A DNA stretch of 64,000 nt from Legionella oakridgensis ATCC 33761 = DSM 21215 (GTDB lineage Bacteria > Pseudomonadota > Gammaproteobacteria > Legionellales > Legionellaceae), in NCBI RefSeq assembly GCF_000512355.1, contig NZ_CP004006.1, positions 2,183,501 to 2,247,500 on the forward strand, written 5' to 3'. The notes below the pieces were generated by a model. That model saw only the letters and a program-made list of their open reading frames with translations, did not search any database and was not told the DNA's origin. Positions 16,625 to 25,752 of this stretch are shown here, piece after piece. The position numbers were made by a program, and so were the translations under genes. How positions within the stretch are numbered: position 1 is the stretch's first letter; the number at the start of each line of letters is the position of its first letter.

Positions 16625-17085
16625 CCCATTATTGGTTAATGAAATCTGAGCCATCTTGTTTCAGCATTGATGATTTGCAGAATGCTCCCAAGCAAACAAC
16701 CCCCTGGGATGGAGTACGTAATTATCAAGCTCGAAACTTCATGCGTGATCAAATGAACATTGGCGATTTGGTCTTTTTTTATCATTCAAATTGCAATCCT
16801 CCTGGTATTGTAGGCATTGCGGAAATTGTAAGTTCTGCCTATCCTGATTACACCGCGTTTGATCCTAATAGCGAGCATCCGGATCCCAACAGCACGCCTG
16901 AACACCCAAGGTGGTTTATGGTGGATATTCGTTTTAAAGAAAAATTTCCGGAAATCATTCCCTTAAATACACTCAAATACCACCCTGAATTAGGCAGCAT
17001 GCCGTTGCTGCGCAAGGGCAATCGTTTATCCGTTATGCCTGTCAGCGCCCAAGCGTGGAATTTTATAAACCAGAAATTACGATAA
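16621..17085 (+). CDS. EVE domain-containing protein
   Basis: A 154-residue single-domain EVE protein (PUA-like fold, related to thymocyte nuclear protein 1). Motifs: YWLMKSEPSCFSIDDL, TPWDGVRNYQARNFM, GDLVFFYHSN, PGIVGIAEIV and the terminal MPVSAQAWNFI. EVE domains bind modified bases in RNA or DNA; the target of the stand-alone bacterial form is not established. It is translationally coupled to fau, an arrangement common in gammaproteobacteria. Confidence 0.9.
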   Translation: MTHYWLMKSEPSCFSIDDLQNAPKQTTPWDGVRNYQARNFMRDQMNIGDLVFFYHSNCNPPGIVGIAEIVSSAYPDYTAFDPNSEHPDPNSTPEHPRWFMVDIRFKEKFPEIIPLNTLKYHPELGSMPLLRKGNRLSVMPVSAQAWNFINQKLR

Positions 17086-17170
17086 AATAAATGCACTGCA
17101 GAGAGTTTCTCAAAAGGGTTCGAATGTTCTTTGCTCAAAGGAACATGCTTCAATCATATAAAAAAGATTT

Positions 17171-17515
<345 letters not shown>

Positions 17516-17612
17516 TTACCTTTAAATCGTCAGTAAAGATTTTACATAGCTGTTTTAGGCCAATTTTGCTAGACTTTAGCTCTCAGCAATAACCCCTACA
17601 TCAGGAGCCTAT

Positions 17613-17879
17613 GTGATGGTTGAACTCAGCCAATTTGAAGAGCTGGCAAAAAAGCTTTCCGCTGCTTTACCCGCCAGTGTACAAAATTTTGAAAATGAGA
17701 TTCAACAAAAATTCCGAGAAATATTGCAATCTGCATTTGTCCGGATGGATTTGGTCACTCGTGAAGAATTTGATGTTCAGCTCAAAGTGCTGGCACGTAC
17801 TCGCGAAAAAGTTGATTCCTTGCAAAAGCAAATTGACGCATTGCTTTCTGAACATAAAGACGATAATGCTTTGACCTAA
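17613..17879 (+). CDS. ubiK: Ubiquinone biosynthesis accessory factor UbiK (YqiC)
   Basis: Small coiled-coil protein of 87-88 residues that helps the Ubi complex in ubiquinone synthesis and may bind membrane lipids. The pattern LSQFEELAKKLSAALPASVQNFENEIQQKFREILQSAFVRMDLVTREEFDVQ followed by a leucine-heptad coiled coil (VLARTREKVDSLQKQIDALL) is typical. Either GTG (17613) or ATG (17616) may be the start; AGGAG lies 6-9 bp before them. Confidence 0.9.
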   Translation: MMVELSQFEELAKKLSAALPASVQNFENEIQQKFREILQSAFVRMDLVTREEFDVQLKVLARTREKVDSLQKQIDALLSEHKDDNALT

Positions 17880-17971
17880 ACGCTTGCATTTAATCCTACG
17901 CAAAAACATCGACGGCTTCGTATTCATGAAGTAGAATGAGTTTAGTCCAACCTAAAAAATAGAGTTTAATC

Positions 17972-19477
17972 ATGAGCCTGGCGATTGTTAAAACGCGCAG
18001 TGCTTTAGGCATTGACGCACAACCCGTCTCGGTAGAAGTTCACTTATCCAACGGCCTACCTGCTTTTACTATCGTGGGACTGGCAGAAACCGCCGTAAAA
18101 GAAAGCAAAGATCGCGTACGAAGCGCTATTATTAATAGTCAGTTTGACTTCCCATGTCGGAAAATCACCGTCAATCTTGCGCCTGCTGATTTGCCAAAAA
18201 CAGGTGGTGGATTTGATTTACCTATTGCCATTGGAATCCTAGCAGCGTCAGGTCAAATTCCTCTGCATACATTAGACTCTCATGAATTTATTGCCGAACT
18301 GGCACTGAATGGTAACCTGCGAGGGATATCAGCAATTATTCCAATCGTACTTGCCTCGCAGCGTGACCAACATCAACTGATTATTGCTCATGCAAATGGA
18401 AAAGAAGCTTCTCTTGCCGGGCAAAGCTATGTAAAAACAGCCGACAACTTACGTGCCGTCTGCGGTTATTTGAGCCAGGACATTCCATTGCATGACTTAC
18501 CAGAAAGACCAAAAATCGAACGAGAGGATGAGCATTTAGACTGGTCAGACATCAAAGGCCAGGCGCATGCAAAGCGCGCCCTGGAAATTGCAGCTTGTGG
18601 TGGGCATAGTATTTTACTCAGTGGTCCGCCTGGAAGTGGAAAAACCATGCTGGCCACCCGCTTTCGCACGTTGCTTCCGGCATTATCTGAATCGCAAGCC
18701 TTAGAATGCGCAGCGATTCGCTCCATCCGTGGACGCACACCCGATTTTTCCAATTGGCGTCAACCTCCTTTCCGGGCACCCCATCATACTGCCTCGCCAG
18801 TTGCCTTGGTCGGAGGGGGCAATCCACCCACGCCTGGTGAAATCTCACTTGCTCATCATGGTGTATTATTTCTTGATGAATTGCCAGAATTTCATCGTCA
18901 AGTCCTGGAAACCCTACGTGAACCGCTGGAATCGGGTCATATATGCATTTCCAGAGCCGCAATCCAAACCGAATTTCCCGCACGCTTTCAATTGCTGGCT
19001 GCCATGAATCCCTGTCCCTGTGGTCAATGGGGAAATCCAAAAGCAACCTGTCTATGCACACCTGACCGAATTAGCCGTTACCTTGCTAAACTCTCCGGAC
19101 CTTTACTGGATCGCATTGATTTGCAAGTCAATGTCCAGGCTCTTTCTGAAGAAGAATTAGTTAAACCAAATCAAACCACTGCCAAAGAAAGCGCAAAAAT
19201 AAGAAAAATCGTAGAAGATATTCGCCGACATCAAATGGCAAGACAGGGGTGCATCAATGCGGCACTCAATACTAAAGACTGTGAAGCAGTTTGTCTCTTA
19301 GGAAATAAAGAACAAGAATTTTTAAGTAAAACCATGAAGCACTTTAAATTATCTGCGCGAGCTTTTCATCGGCTTCTTAAGGTAGCGCGAACCATTACCG
19401 ATATGCGATATGGAGAGCGGGTTGAATTATCAGACTTACAACAAGCGTTATCATTTAAACAAACCGTTAAGCCATAA
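17972..19477 (+). CDS. comM: YifB/ComM family Mg-chelatase-like AAA+ ATPase
   Basis: AAA+ protein of 501 residues. ComM is known in naturally competent bacteria as a hexameric helicase that promotes branch migration during integration of transformed DNA. It has an N-terminal ChlI-like domain (MSLAIVKTRSALGIDAQPVSVEVHLSNGLPAFTIVGL), Walker A GPPGSGKTM near residue 215, Walker B HHGVLFLDELPEF, and a Cys cluster CPCGQWGNPKATCLC in the C-terminal half. Legionella are naturally transformable, which fits. It is downstream of ubiK, with a 92-bp gap. Confidence 0.92.
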   Translation: MSLAIVKTRSALGIDAQPVSVEVHLSNGLPAFTIVGLAETAVKESKDRVRSAIINSQFDFPCRKITVNLAPADLPKTGGGFDLPIAIGILAASGQIPLHTLDSHEFIAELALNGNLRGISAIIPIVLASQRDQHQLIIAHANGKEASLAGQSYVKTADNLRAVCGYLSQDIPLHDLPERPKIEREDEHLDWSDIKGQAHAKRALEIAACGGHSILLSGPPGSGKTMLATRFRTLLPALSESQALECAAIRSIRGRTPDFSNWRQPPFRAPHHTASPVALVGGGNPPTPGEISLAHHGVLFLDELPEFHRQVLETLREPLESGHICISRAAIQTEFPARFQLLAAMNPCPCGQWGNPKATCLCTPDRISRYLAKLSGPLLDRIDLQVNVQALSEEELVKPNQTTAKESAKIRKIVEDIRRHQMARQGCINAALNTKDCEAVCLLGNKEQEFLSKTMKHFKLSARAFHRLLKVARTITDMRYGERVELSDLQQALSFKQTVKP

Positions 19478-19541
19478 GAAACACAAAAATTTTATGAAAC
19501 CTCATAAACCTAGGTTTTCAGATATCGTTTGATAAGCCATT

Positions 19542-19973
19542 TTATTCCTTCAACAGATGCAATACGGGATATGGCCTACCTTCACCATCAAGACTGGAAC
19601 GCCCTACCTTTTTAAACCCCATTTTTTTATAAAATTTTATTGCCCGTAAATTTTGCTCATTTACATCAACAAGACTGACTTTCTGCTGCTCAAGTGCATG
19701 CCGACATAGAGAAGATCCAACGCCCTGCCCCTGTGCGTTTGGCAGCACAAAAAGCATTTCCAACTTTTGCTCAGTAACACCTGAGAAGCCAAGAATTTTT
19801 CCGTTATCGCCTTTAAAACCTTTCAATTCAACCGCATCAAAATAGACAGATAATATTTGTTGCTTAATTTCTTGAAGGTCATGCTCTTTTAAAAAATGAT
19901 GGGTAGCACGAACAGATTGCTCCCACACATTAATCAATTCATCAAAATCAGTGGTTGAAAGATCACAAATCAT
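19542..19973 (-). CDS. GNAT family N-acetyltransferase
   Basis: A 143-residue GNAT domain. The acetyl-CoA binding motif A is visible as LEMLFVLPNAQGQGVGSSLCRHAL, and motif B follows in VDVNEQNLRAIKFYKKMGFKKVGRS. The closest pattern is the putative acetyltransferase YjaB/YiaC-like group; the substrate is unknown. It has its own ribosome-binding region and overlaps nothing. Confidence 0.85.
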   Translation of the reverse strand: MICDLSTTDFDELINVWEQSVRATHHFLKEHDLQEIKQQILSVYFDAVELKGFKGDNGKILGFSGVTEQKLEMLFVLPNAQGQGVGSSLCRHALEQQKVSLVDVNEQNLRAIKFYKKMGFKKVGRSSLDGEGRPYPVLHLLKE

Positions 19974-19991
19974 AAATAACTCACCATTGGT

Positions 19992-20333
19992 TTAATCAAA
20001 CAGCAACTCTACCGTTTCCTGCATCTCATCTTCGCTCGGCTTAGCATAGCGAAGTATTTCTTTGATCGAAACATTACCACTAATCTCTTGAGCAAAGTGC
20101 ATTCCGTGTTTATCAGTCACCTTTTTTAAAAAGGTGTGGCGAAGCATATGCGGTGTAAAATCAAACTTATCTTCTTCAGGTAAAAATGCCAAAGTTTGTT
20201 TTACAAGTCGCTGACAAAGTCTATAGACATCGAGCGTTTTGAGGCGTGTATTATACCTGCTTACAAATAATGGTTCTTCTAGCTCTGGATGTCTTTATTC
20301 AAGATACTGCTCTAAAAAAGGTACGTATCTGGC
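19992..20333 (-). pseudogene. Remnant of a tyrosine recombinase/integrase (C-terminal part)
   Basis: The catalytic C-terminal end of a phage-type integrase survives: FTPHMLRHTF holds the HxxR box, and SIKEILRYAKPSEDEMQE stands where the last His/Trp and nucleophilic Tyr (ILRYA/TEIYLRYA-like) would be. Upstream in the same frame RHPELEEPLFVSRYNTRLK and YVPFLEQYLE can be read, interrupted by a TAA at 20295-20297. The N-terminal half is gone. This is a fossil of a former mobile element next to the toxin-antitoxin genes. Confidence 0.75.
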
Positions 20334-20337
20334 TCAA
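20313..20337. repeat. Imperfect direct repeat, left copy
   Basis: A stretch of about 25 bp beginning TAAAAAAGGTACGTATCTGG shows a similar copy at 20961-20986 (TAAAAAGGGTACGTTATCTA). The two bracket the toxin-antitoxin pair. They may be an old duplicated target or att-like site. Confidence 0.35.
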
Positions 20338-20369
20338 GAAAAATAATACAAATTATATCAATTGGACAC

Positions 20370-20425
20370 TTACTTCATTTCATGCCACACACATTGTGCT
20401 ATAATGTGTACATATAAACACATTG
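20370..20425 (+). promoter_or_regulatory. Promoter/operator of the toxin-antitoxin operon
   Basis: A TATAAT box lies at 20400-20405, about 30 bp before the antitoxin ATG. It is embedded in interleaved ACACA/TGTGT inverted repeats (ACACA at about 20386, TGTGT at 20405, ACACA at 20417). Such palindromes overlapping the -10 box are typical operators for autoregulation by ribbon-helix-helix antitoxins. Confidence 0.5.
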
Positions 20426-20435
20426 AGAGACTCTG

Positions 20436-20672
20436 ATGACATCAACGACAATGACTATTCGGCTAGAACCTGACATGAAAGTTCGTTTAGATAAGTTGGC
20501 TGAAATTACTCATCGTAGCAAATCTTTCTTGGCCTCCGAAGCAATAAATGAATATCTTAAGGTTCAAGAATGGCAGCTTATTGAAATTAAAAAAGGTATT
20601 GCAGAGGCAGATGAAGGTCAACTAATAGACCATGAAAGCATCCTTAAGTTCTGGGAGAACAAGATAAAGTGA
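20436..20672 (+). CDS. Ribbon-helix-helix antitoxin (CopG/ParD/RelB-like)
   Basis: A 78-residue antitoxin with an N-terminal RHH DNA-binding domain (TMTIRLEPDMKVRLDKLAEITHRSKSFLASEAINEYL) and a C-terminal toxin-wrapping tail (EIKKGIAEADEGQLIDHESILKFWE). It is expected to repress its own promoter and neutralise the toxin encoded next, with which it overlaps by 4 bp (GTGA). It is more like the ParD/StbD group than classical RelB. Confidence 0.88.
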   Translation: MTSTTMTIRLEPDMKVRLDKLAEITHRSKSFLASEAINEYLKVQEWQLIEIKKGIAEADEGQLIDHESILKFWENKIK

Positions 20673-20953
20673 GAATCAAATGGACTAAAGGCGCAAAAAA
20701 TAATTTAAATCAAATCGAAGACTATATTGCACAGGATAATCCCAAAGCAGCAGTTGATATAATAATAAAAATCATTACGGCGGTTGGAATGCTTTCTGAG
20801 AACCCCGCTCTGGGCAGAACAGGTCGAATTTTTGACACGCGCGAATTAATAATTAATGGAACTCCATTTATTGTTCCTTACAGGATTAAATCAGAGCAAA
20901 TTGAAATATTAAGAGTATTACATAGCTCAATGAAATGGCCAGACTCTATGTAG
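20669..20953 (+). CDS. ParE/RelE-superfamily toxin
   Basis: A 94-residue toxin starting at GTG inside the antitoxin stop. ParE/RelE fold elements are visible: IKWTKGAKNNLNQIEDYIAQDNPKAAVDIIIKI, then NPALGRTGRIFDTRELIINGTPFIVPYRIKSEQIEILRVLHSSMKWP. The RTGRxxxTRELVxxxxPFxVxYRI pattern favours ParE (gyrase poison) over RelE ribonucleases, but activity cannot be told from sequence. The pair looks intact. Confidence 0.88.
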   Translation: MRIKWTKGAKNNLNQIEDYIAQDNPKAAVDIIIKIITAVGMLSENPALGRTGRIFDTRELIINGTPFIVPYRIKSEQIEILRVLHSSMKWPDSM

Positions 20954-20960
20954 TTTGGGA

Positions 20961-20986
20961 TAAAAAGGGTACGTTATCTAACTCAA
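20961..20986. repeat. Imperfect direct repeat, right copy
   Basis: Partner of the copy at 20313-20337, with a few substitutions and one indel. It begins 8 bp after the toxin stop codon. A short GTAGTYTGGGATAAAAA repeat also occurs here and again at about 21040. Confidence 0.35.
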
Positions 20987-21102
20987 ATGATAATGCATCT
21001 TAACTAAGTTCAAATACCCCTACCCCTTGCCCTCTTAAAGTAGTCTGGGATAAAAACGCAGCTCACTTTATAAGAGAACATCTAGAGATAATCGGTTTAA
21101 TA

Positions 21103-21360
21103 ATGAACATCAGTCAATTAGACGTAGAAGATAAAATAATCGAAATCAAAAACAAAAAAAATTAACGAAGCCGTAAGCAGAAATCCAGAAAAATTCCCTG
21201 AGGGTTATTTGATTGAACTGAATGAAAACGAAAAACAGGTGATCTTATATCTGAATTGGTTGTTCCCGACGATCTCGACACTTCTGAGACAGAGGTCAGT
21301 ATTGAAGTAAACCCGGCACTTATAAAGTTTAAGTATACCGTTAAAAAGAAACCCAAGTAA
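21103..21360 (+). pseudogene. Degraded phage-type gene with ORF6N-like fragment
   Basis: Across three frames one can read MNISQLDVEDKIIEIKNK, then INEAVSRNPEKFPEGYLIEL (closely like the NxAVxRNxxRFPEDFxFxL core of ORF6N domains of phage antirepressors), then GDLISELVVPDDLDTSETEV. At least two frame changes and a missing central part show decay. It lies beside the integrase relic, which supports a prophage or island remnant. Confidence 0.4.
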
Positions 21361-21840
21361 GACAATCGACTGCGCGCACAAATAACGCATTTTTACGTAA
21401 GGCTCTCTCTTTAAAAATTTAAATCTTAATTTTCTGAATATGAACCATGGGTTTGTCATTTTTTGATGTTCTTTCTGCACATTTTCTAATACATTCGCTT
21501 TGCACAGCTACGCAACATATCTTCAGTTCCGCTCTTTTAATGCCATTTTAAAAAAAAGCAAATAAATATATTATGACTATCACATCTAATAATCGAATCT
21601 AAGATATTTCTTACATAAGATTGCGTTTTTCACATAATGACTCCTTTATTAGCTTTGATATGATTGAAAATAGAGGAATAACAAGGAATGTTTTAAAAAG
21701 ACAAGTTATAGATTAAGATGATCTATCGCTGCATGGATGCGGCGAAATCCTCACTACTGTTTGCCAATCCGGCCAAAAACAGAATTTCACATCTCTTTGG
21801 TGCTGATAATTAGCAACTTATAAAAAAATTGAAATACCTT
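21361..21840. other. 480-bp non-coding stretch
   Basis: AT-rich, with no coding sequence that I can support on either strand. It is probably decayed island DNA between the ORF6N relic and the cyclodipeptide-synthase-like gene. Confidence 0.4.
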
Positions 21841-22670
21841 TCAAGAAACAATAAGTTGCTTAACAGTATGATGGTTAATCTCTAACGAAACGCCTAACAA
21901 TCCATATGACATTAATAAATTTTCAACTTCCTCGGCAAATACTTTCTTAGCTTTGTCAGATAGTTCGCCAGAAGCTAATAAAACATCCATATGATCAAGC
22001 AATGCCCTAAACGCAATGTGTATATGTCGTCTGTCTTTCTTTTCTAGCTCCGCATTAAGATCGGCAAATAATTCTGATTTGGATAACATCTTAGCTTCAG
22101 ATATTTTTATATGATGGTATTGGGGCTTTTTCCCAGAAAAATAGTTATAAACATAAGCTAGGCCATTGGTAATACGCTTTGGGTAAAAAAGATGGTCGTA
22201 TTCATCCATACATAACACGGCAGCATATTCTTCCAACTGATATTGAACAGATGCCTCTAGCGATTGCGTAGCACTTAAGCATTTTTCCCATGTTTTTTCA
22301 TCTTAAGGTAAAAATGAGAAGCATCTTTATTTTTATCACATACTTCAGCATATTTTTCTAAAAAAACTTCATTCCTACTAGATATAAACTCCTGCCACCG
22401 CACAATACGAAAATGTTTTAAAATGGTCTCATGCTCCTTCAAAAAGGTTTCTCCCTGATCCAAAGACGATGAATCACTAGAATTGTGCCGATTTAGAAAA
22501 TCACACACAAGAATGGTTGTGCGATCATCATATTTGTGATCCCGTATGGATTGGATAATAGCCGCTAATCTCTCCCCTCGCTCCAAGGGTTGGCTCATAC
22601 TGATTGGTAAAACAATGGTTTCATGAGGCGGAATATTGGCGGGTATTACGGCAGAAAAAGATAATGTCAT
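21841..22670 (-). pseudogene. Putative tRNA-dependent cyclodipeptide synthase, XYP-type (frameshifted)
   Basis: Two halves join if one A is restored near 22303-22306: the N-terminal frame ends SHFYLK, and the other frame continues DEKTWEKCLSATQSLEASVQYQLEEYAAVLC. The restored product is 276 residues. CDPS hallmarks: the LPISMSQPLERGERLAAI segment with a candidate nucleophilic Ser, LVCDFLNRHN, the Y-x3-E catalytic pair in YQLEE, and FYPKR 20 residues later, corresponding to the Tyr-Pro of the XYP subfamily. CDPSs make cyclic dipeptides from two aminoacyl-tRNAs. No tailoring enzyme is adjacent. The family call is from motif pattern only. The break may be a sequencing error or genuine. Confidence 0.6.
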
Positions 22671-22801
22671 GAATGCCTCCTTGTATAAAAGGCAAACATT
22701 TTAACATATGTGATTAATTTTTTTCCATAATAATGGTCAGCCTGCATTTGGTTACAATTTAAAATTGTAGCTATAATTTAATAAAAATCTCTAAGAAACT
22801 C

Positions 22802-24280
22802 ATGGATTTAAATTTCATCTTACAACATGCTGCCGGCAATCTTTATTGGAAAGATAAAGAAGGACGATACCTAGGCGCTAATCAAGCATTCATTAAACTT
22901 GCTGGGTTAAATCAAATTTCTGATCTAGTTGGTAAAACGGATCGTGACCTATTTGCCTCTGTCATGAGCAGTGAAAAACTGTCCCTCCTAGAGGAAACTG
23001 ATCGCCGTATTATGACCTCCGGTATTGAAGAAAGCCTTAAAGAAGAGGGTATTGATGCAAATGGCTGTCCTGCTTTCTATATGACAAAAAAAATTCCAAT
23101 ACGTGATGAAAAAGGCGAAGTCATTGGATTAATGGGTACATCCTTAGACATTACTAAAGAGTTACAGGCTGATATTGCTCGCACCGAATTTCTCGAAAAC
23201 ATGCGCCATGACATTCGAACCCCTTTAACAGGCATTGTTGGTTTTGCGGATATTATCAAGATAGAAGCCAATAGCCCGCAATTACGAGAGTATGCGGATA
23301 ATTTAGTTGCCTCAAGCCATGCTCTTCTTCATTTGCTGGATGAAGTACTTGAAGCCATTCGTGTCAGCTCAGGTGAAATTCCAAAACTTAAGAAAAAATT
23401 TAATCTGGAAAAATCGTTACAGAATGTCATTGAATTGAATCGTGCAAAAGCTGCACAAAAAAAATTGACGCTCTCACTAGATGTTGATGCCGCTATTCCA
23501 ACCTATGTGCTTGGAGATAAAGTACGTTTTCACCGGATTGCGCTAGAACTCATCGCCAATGCACTAAATTTTACTGATATTGGATTTGTTAAACTATCAG
23601 TGAAGCTTGCAAAACGCCATCATAGGGAATTGATTCTTAAATTAGTAGTAAAAGACTCAGGGATTGGCATCCCTAAAGAGAAACAACAAGAAATTTATGT
23701 ACAATTCAAACGACTTACTCCTTCCTATCAAGGTATTTACAAAGGAGCCGGACTCGGTCTTTCCGTGATAAAACAGTTTATTGATGATCTGGATGGCGAA
23801 ATTTATGTAGAAAGTGAGCCTAAGAAAGGTACACGCTTCACCTGTGTTATACCCTTACAAGAACCTCTTCTGGATGATGATTTAGGTATTGATGAAGACA
23901 TGGAAAAAGCCATTGACCATCCTTATGAAATGACTTATACGGAGCAAATAAAACCTACCATCAGCAAAGCTGCTGCAAGATCCTTCCAAGTTTTAGTGGT
24001 AGAAGATAATGTCATCGCACAAACAGTTGCCAAATCAATTCTCGCTCAATTAGATTGTGACACCGATATAGCCGAAACAGGTAAAAAAGCGGTTGAACTA
24101 TGGAAACAGGGCCATTATGACTTAATGTTCATGGACATTGGCCTGCCCGATATAGACGGTTATGAAGTGACTCGCCTGATTCGTGTGCAAGAATTAGCAA
24201 AAAACACCCATGTCCCAATCATAGCACTCACCGCTCATGCGGGTGATGAAATAAAAAACGCTGCATTGATGCAGGCATGA
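22802..24280 (+). CDS. PAS hybrid histidine kinase, N-terminal part (broken in receiver domain)
   Basis: The 492-residue product contains a PAS domain (about 1-120; LYWKDKEGRYLGANQAF), a HisKA domain with the phospho-acceptor His in NMRHDIRTPLTGIVGFADII (about 140), HATPase_c boxes (ELIANALNF, DSGIGIPKEKQQ, GAGLGLSVIKQF) and a receiver domain with acceptor Asp in YDLMFMDIGLPDIDGYEV. No membrane segment is visible, so it should be cytoplasmic. The frame ends at ALMQA; the rest of the receiver (MNAVLTKPL) is in the next gene. Four bases (one of two tandem GGCA/CAGG units) appear to have been lost at the junction. Confidence 0.88.
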   Translation: MDLNFILQHAAGNLYWKDKEGRYLGANQAFIKLAGLNQISDLVGKTDRDLFASVMSSEKLSLLEETDRRIMTSGIEESLKEEGIDANGCPAFYMTKKIPIRDEKGEVIGLMGTSLDITKELQADIARTEFLENMRHDIRTPLTGIVGFADIIKIEANSPQLREYADNLVASSHALLHLLDEVLEAIRVSSGEIPKLKKKFNLEKSLQNVIELNRAKAAQKKLTLSLDVDAAIPTYVLGDKVRFHRIALELIANALNFTDIGFVKLSVKLAKRHHRELILKLVVKDSGIGIPKEKQQEIYVQFKRLTPSYQGIYKGAGLGLSVIKQFIDDLDGEIYVESEPKKGTRFTCVIPLQEPLLDDDLGIDEDMEKAIDHPYEMTYTEQIKPTISKAAARSFQVLVVEDNVIAQTVAKSILAQLDCDTDIAETGKKAVELWKQGHYDLMFMDIGLPDIDGYEVTRLIRVQELAKNTHVPIIALTAHAGDEIKNAALMQA

Positions 24281-24777
24281 ACGCCGTCTTAACCAAACCG
24301 CTCACTATAAAAAGCTGTACGGATATCGTCGATGCCTTTATTCCAGGACGACACAAAGAAGAAACATCACAAAATAATGAGCATTATTTATCTGATTTAC
24401 CAGAACAAGAGGAAGAATTGTTTAATTTATCCGAGTTTCCAACCCTAGACATTGAAGAAGGAATTAAAACCACAGGCAATAAATCCATGTTAGCTGACAT
24501 GTTAACCTTCATGATTAATGATTCATTGCCAAAGGATTTAGCTCTGATGAAAGCCGCTTATGAATCCCATAATTGGGACAAAACCCAACAACTTGCTCAT
24601 AAAATTAAAGGAGGTGCCGTATACGTTGGCACCATTAAAATCAAAATGGCTTGTCAGTTCCTTGAGCGTTACTGGAAATCAGGTCAACGTGACTTATTTG
24701 AAAAACTGTATCAGCAAGCTGTGACCACGATTGAAGAAAGCATGCAAGAAATAAAACGTTGGCTAGAAAATCAATAA
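24277..24777 (+). CDS. Receiver C-terminus plus HPt domain, split from the hybrid kinase
   Basis: A 166-residue product that starts with MNAVLTKPLTIKSC, the beta5-Lys end of the receiver domain (KP motif). After a linker it has an HPt domain with the phospho-His in QLAHKIKGGAVYVGT and a helical bundle to the end. The ATG overlaps the upstream TGA (ATGA), so translation could be coupled and the HPt could act as a separate protein, though the split receiver is probably non-functional. Originally it was one PAS-HK-REC-HPt protein of about 660 residues. Confidence 0.82.
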   Translation: MNAVLTKPLTIKSCTDIVDAFIPGRHKEETSQNNEHYLSDLPEQEEELFNLSEFPTLDIEEGIKTTGNKSMLADMLTFMINDSLPKDLALMKAAYESHNWDKTQQLAHKIKGGAVYVGTIKIKMACQFLERYWKSGQRDLFEKLYQQAVTTIEESMQEIKRWLENQ

Positions 24778-24807
24778 TACTCCTTCCTTTAGATAAGTGC
24801 ACAGAAC

Positions 24808-25752
24808 CTAGGCTGCTTTACATAATAAGTCAAAAATGGCCATACGCATGAATACACCATTGCCGACTTGTCGCAAAATAACGGATTGAGGGCCGTCCGC
24901 TACGTCATTATCGATTTCAATACCGCGATTCATCGGACCAGGATGCATCACAATAGCATCGGTTTTAGCATAAGCTAATGTGTCCCTGGTCAAAGCATAA
25001 TCACGACGATAAGTCTCCACATCAAGATGCTCCGAGGCGGATAAACGCTCGCGTTGTACTCGCAAACACATCACTACATCGGCGTCTTTTATGCCATCCT
25101 GTAATGACGAAGTGACATGCCCAAACTCCACTGAATGAGGCTGCAAAATCTCGGGGGCAACAAAAATCAATTCACCAACACCCATCAAGGAACAGAGTGT
25201 CTGCATGGAATTGGCAACACGCGAATGGCGAATATCGCCAATAATGGCAATTTTCAACCGTTCTAAGTATGGTTTAAGCTCCATAATCGTCATCATATCC
25301 AACATGGCTTGACTAGGATGAGCATGCCGGCCATCCCCGGCATTGATGATTTGAATCATATCGCCGCATTGGGCAGCCAATGATTGCGGCAAACCATCTT
25401 TTGCATGGCGAATAACCATCAGTGAAATACCCATAGCAGCCAGCGTTTTTATCGTGTCTTCGATAACCTCACCTTTCTTTTCCGAAGAACTTTGTAAATC
25501 CAGATTAACCACTGGCATCTTCAGGTGTTTAGCAGCAAGCTCAAAGCTCACCCGTGTACGAGTGCTGTTTTCATAAAAAAGATTAGCGACCGTATGCTGC
25601 GCATAAGTGGGAAAACGGCCATGGTTTTTAAAGATCAGAGCACGCTCTATCAAGCGCTCTGCTTCTTGCCGAGACAATTGACTGATTTGCAAAAATGTCT
25701 CATTACCTATACCTATAACAGAAACATATGAGTGGGGTATTTTATAATGCAA
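24808..25752 (-). CDS. pyrB: Aspartate carbamoyltransferase catalytic subunit
   Basis: Second step of pyrimidine synthesis (carbamoyl phosphate + aspartate). 314 residues. Carbamoyl-phosphate loop FYENSTRTRVSFE, the SSEKKGEVIEDT loop, HAHPSQAMLD, and the aspartate-binding MHPGPMNRGIEID are all present. The start is uncertain: the core family sequence begins near ETFLQISQLSRQEAERL, so an internal start is possible. No pyrI is adjacent. Confidence 0.93.
   Translation of the reverse strand: MHYKIPHSYVSVIGIGNETFLQISQLSRQEAERLIERALIFKNHGRFPTYAQHTVANLFYENSTRTRVSFELAAKHLKMPVVNLDLQSSSEKKGEVIEDTIKTLAAMGISLMVIRHAKDGLPQSLAAQCGDMIQIINAGDGRHAHPSQAMLDMMTIMELKPYLERLKIAIIGDIRHSRVANSMQTLCSLMGVGELIFVAPEILQPHSVEFGHVTSSLQDGIKDADVVMCLRVQRERLSASEHLDVETYRRDYALTRDTLAYAKTDAIVMHPGPMNRGIEIDNDVADGPQSVILRQVGNGVFMRMAIFDLLCKAA

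Noticed and set aside
17087..17170. Bidirectional terminator between EVE gene and glnB
   Set aside because: A hairpin around ATGTTC/GAACAT exists, but no T-run follows in either direction.
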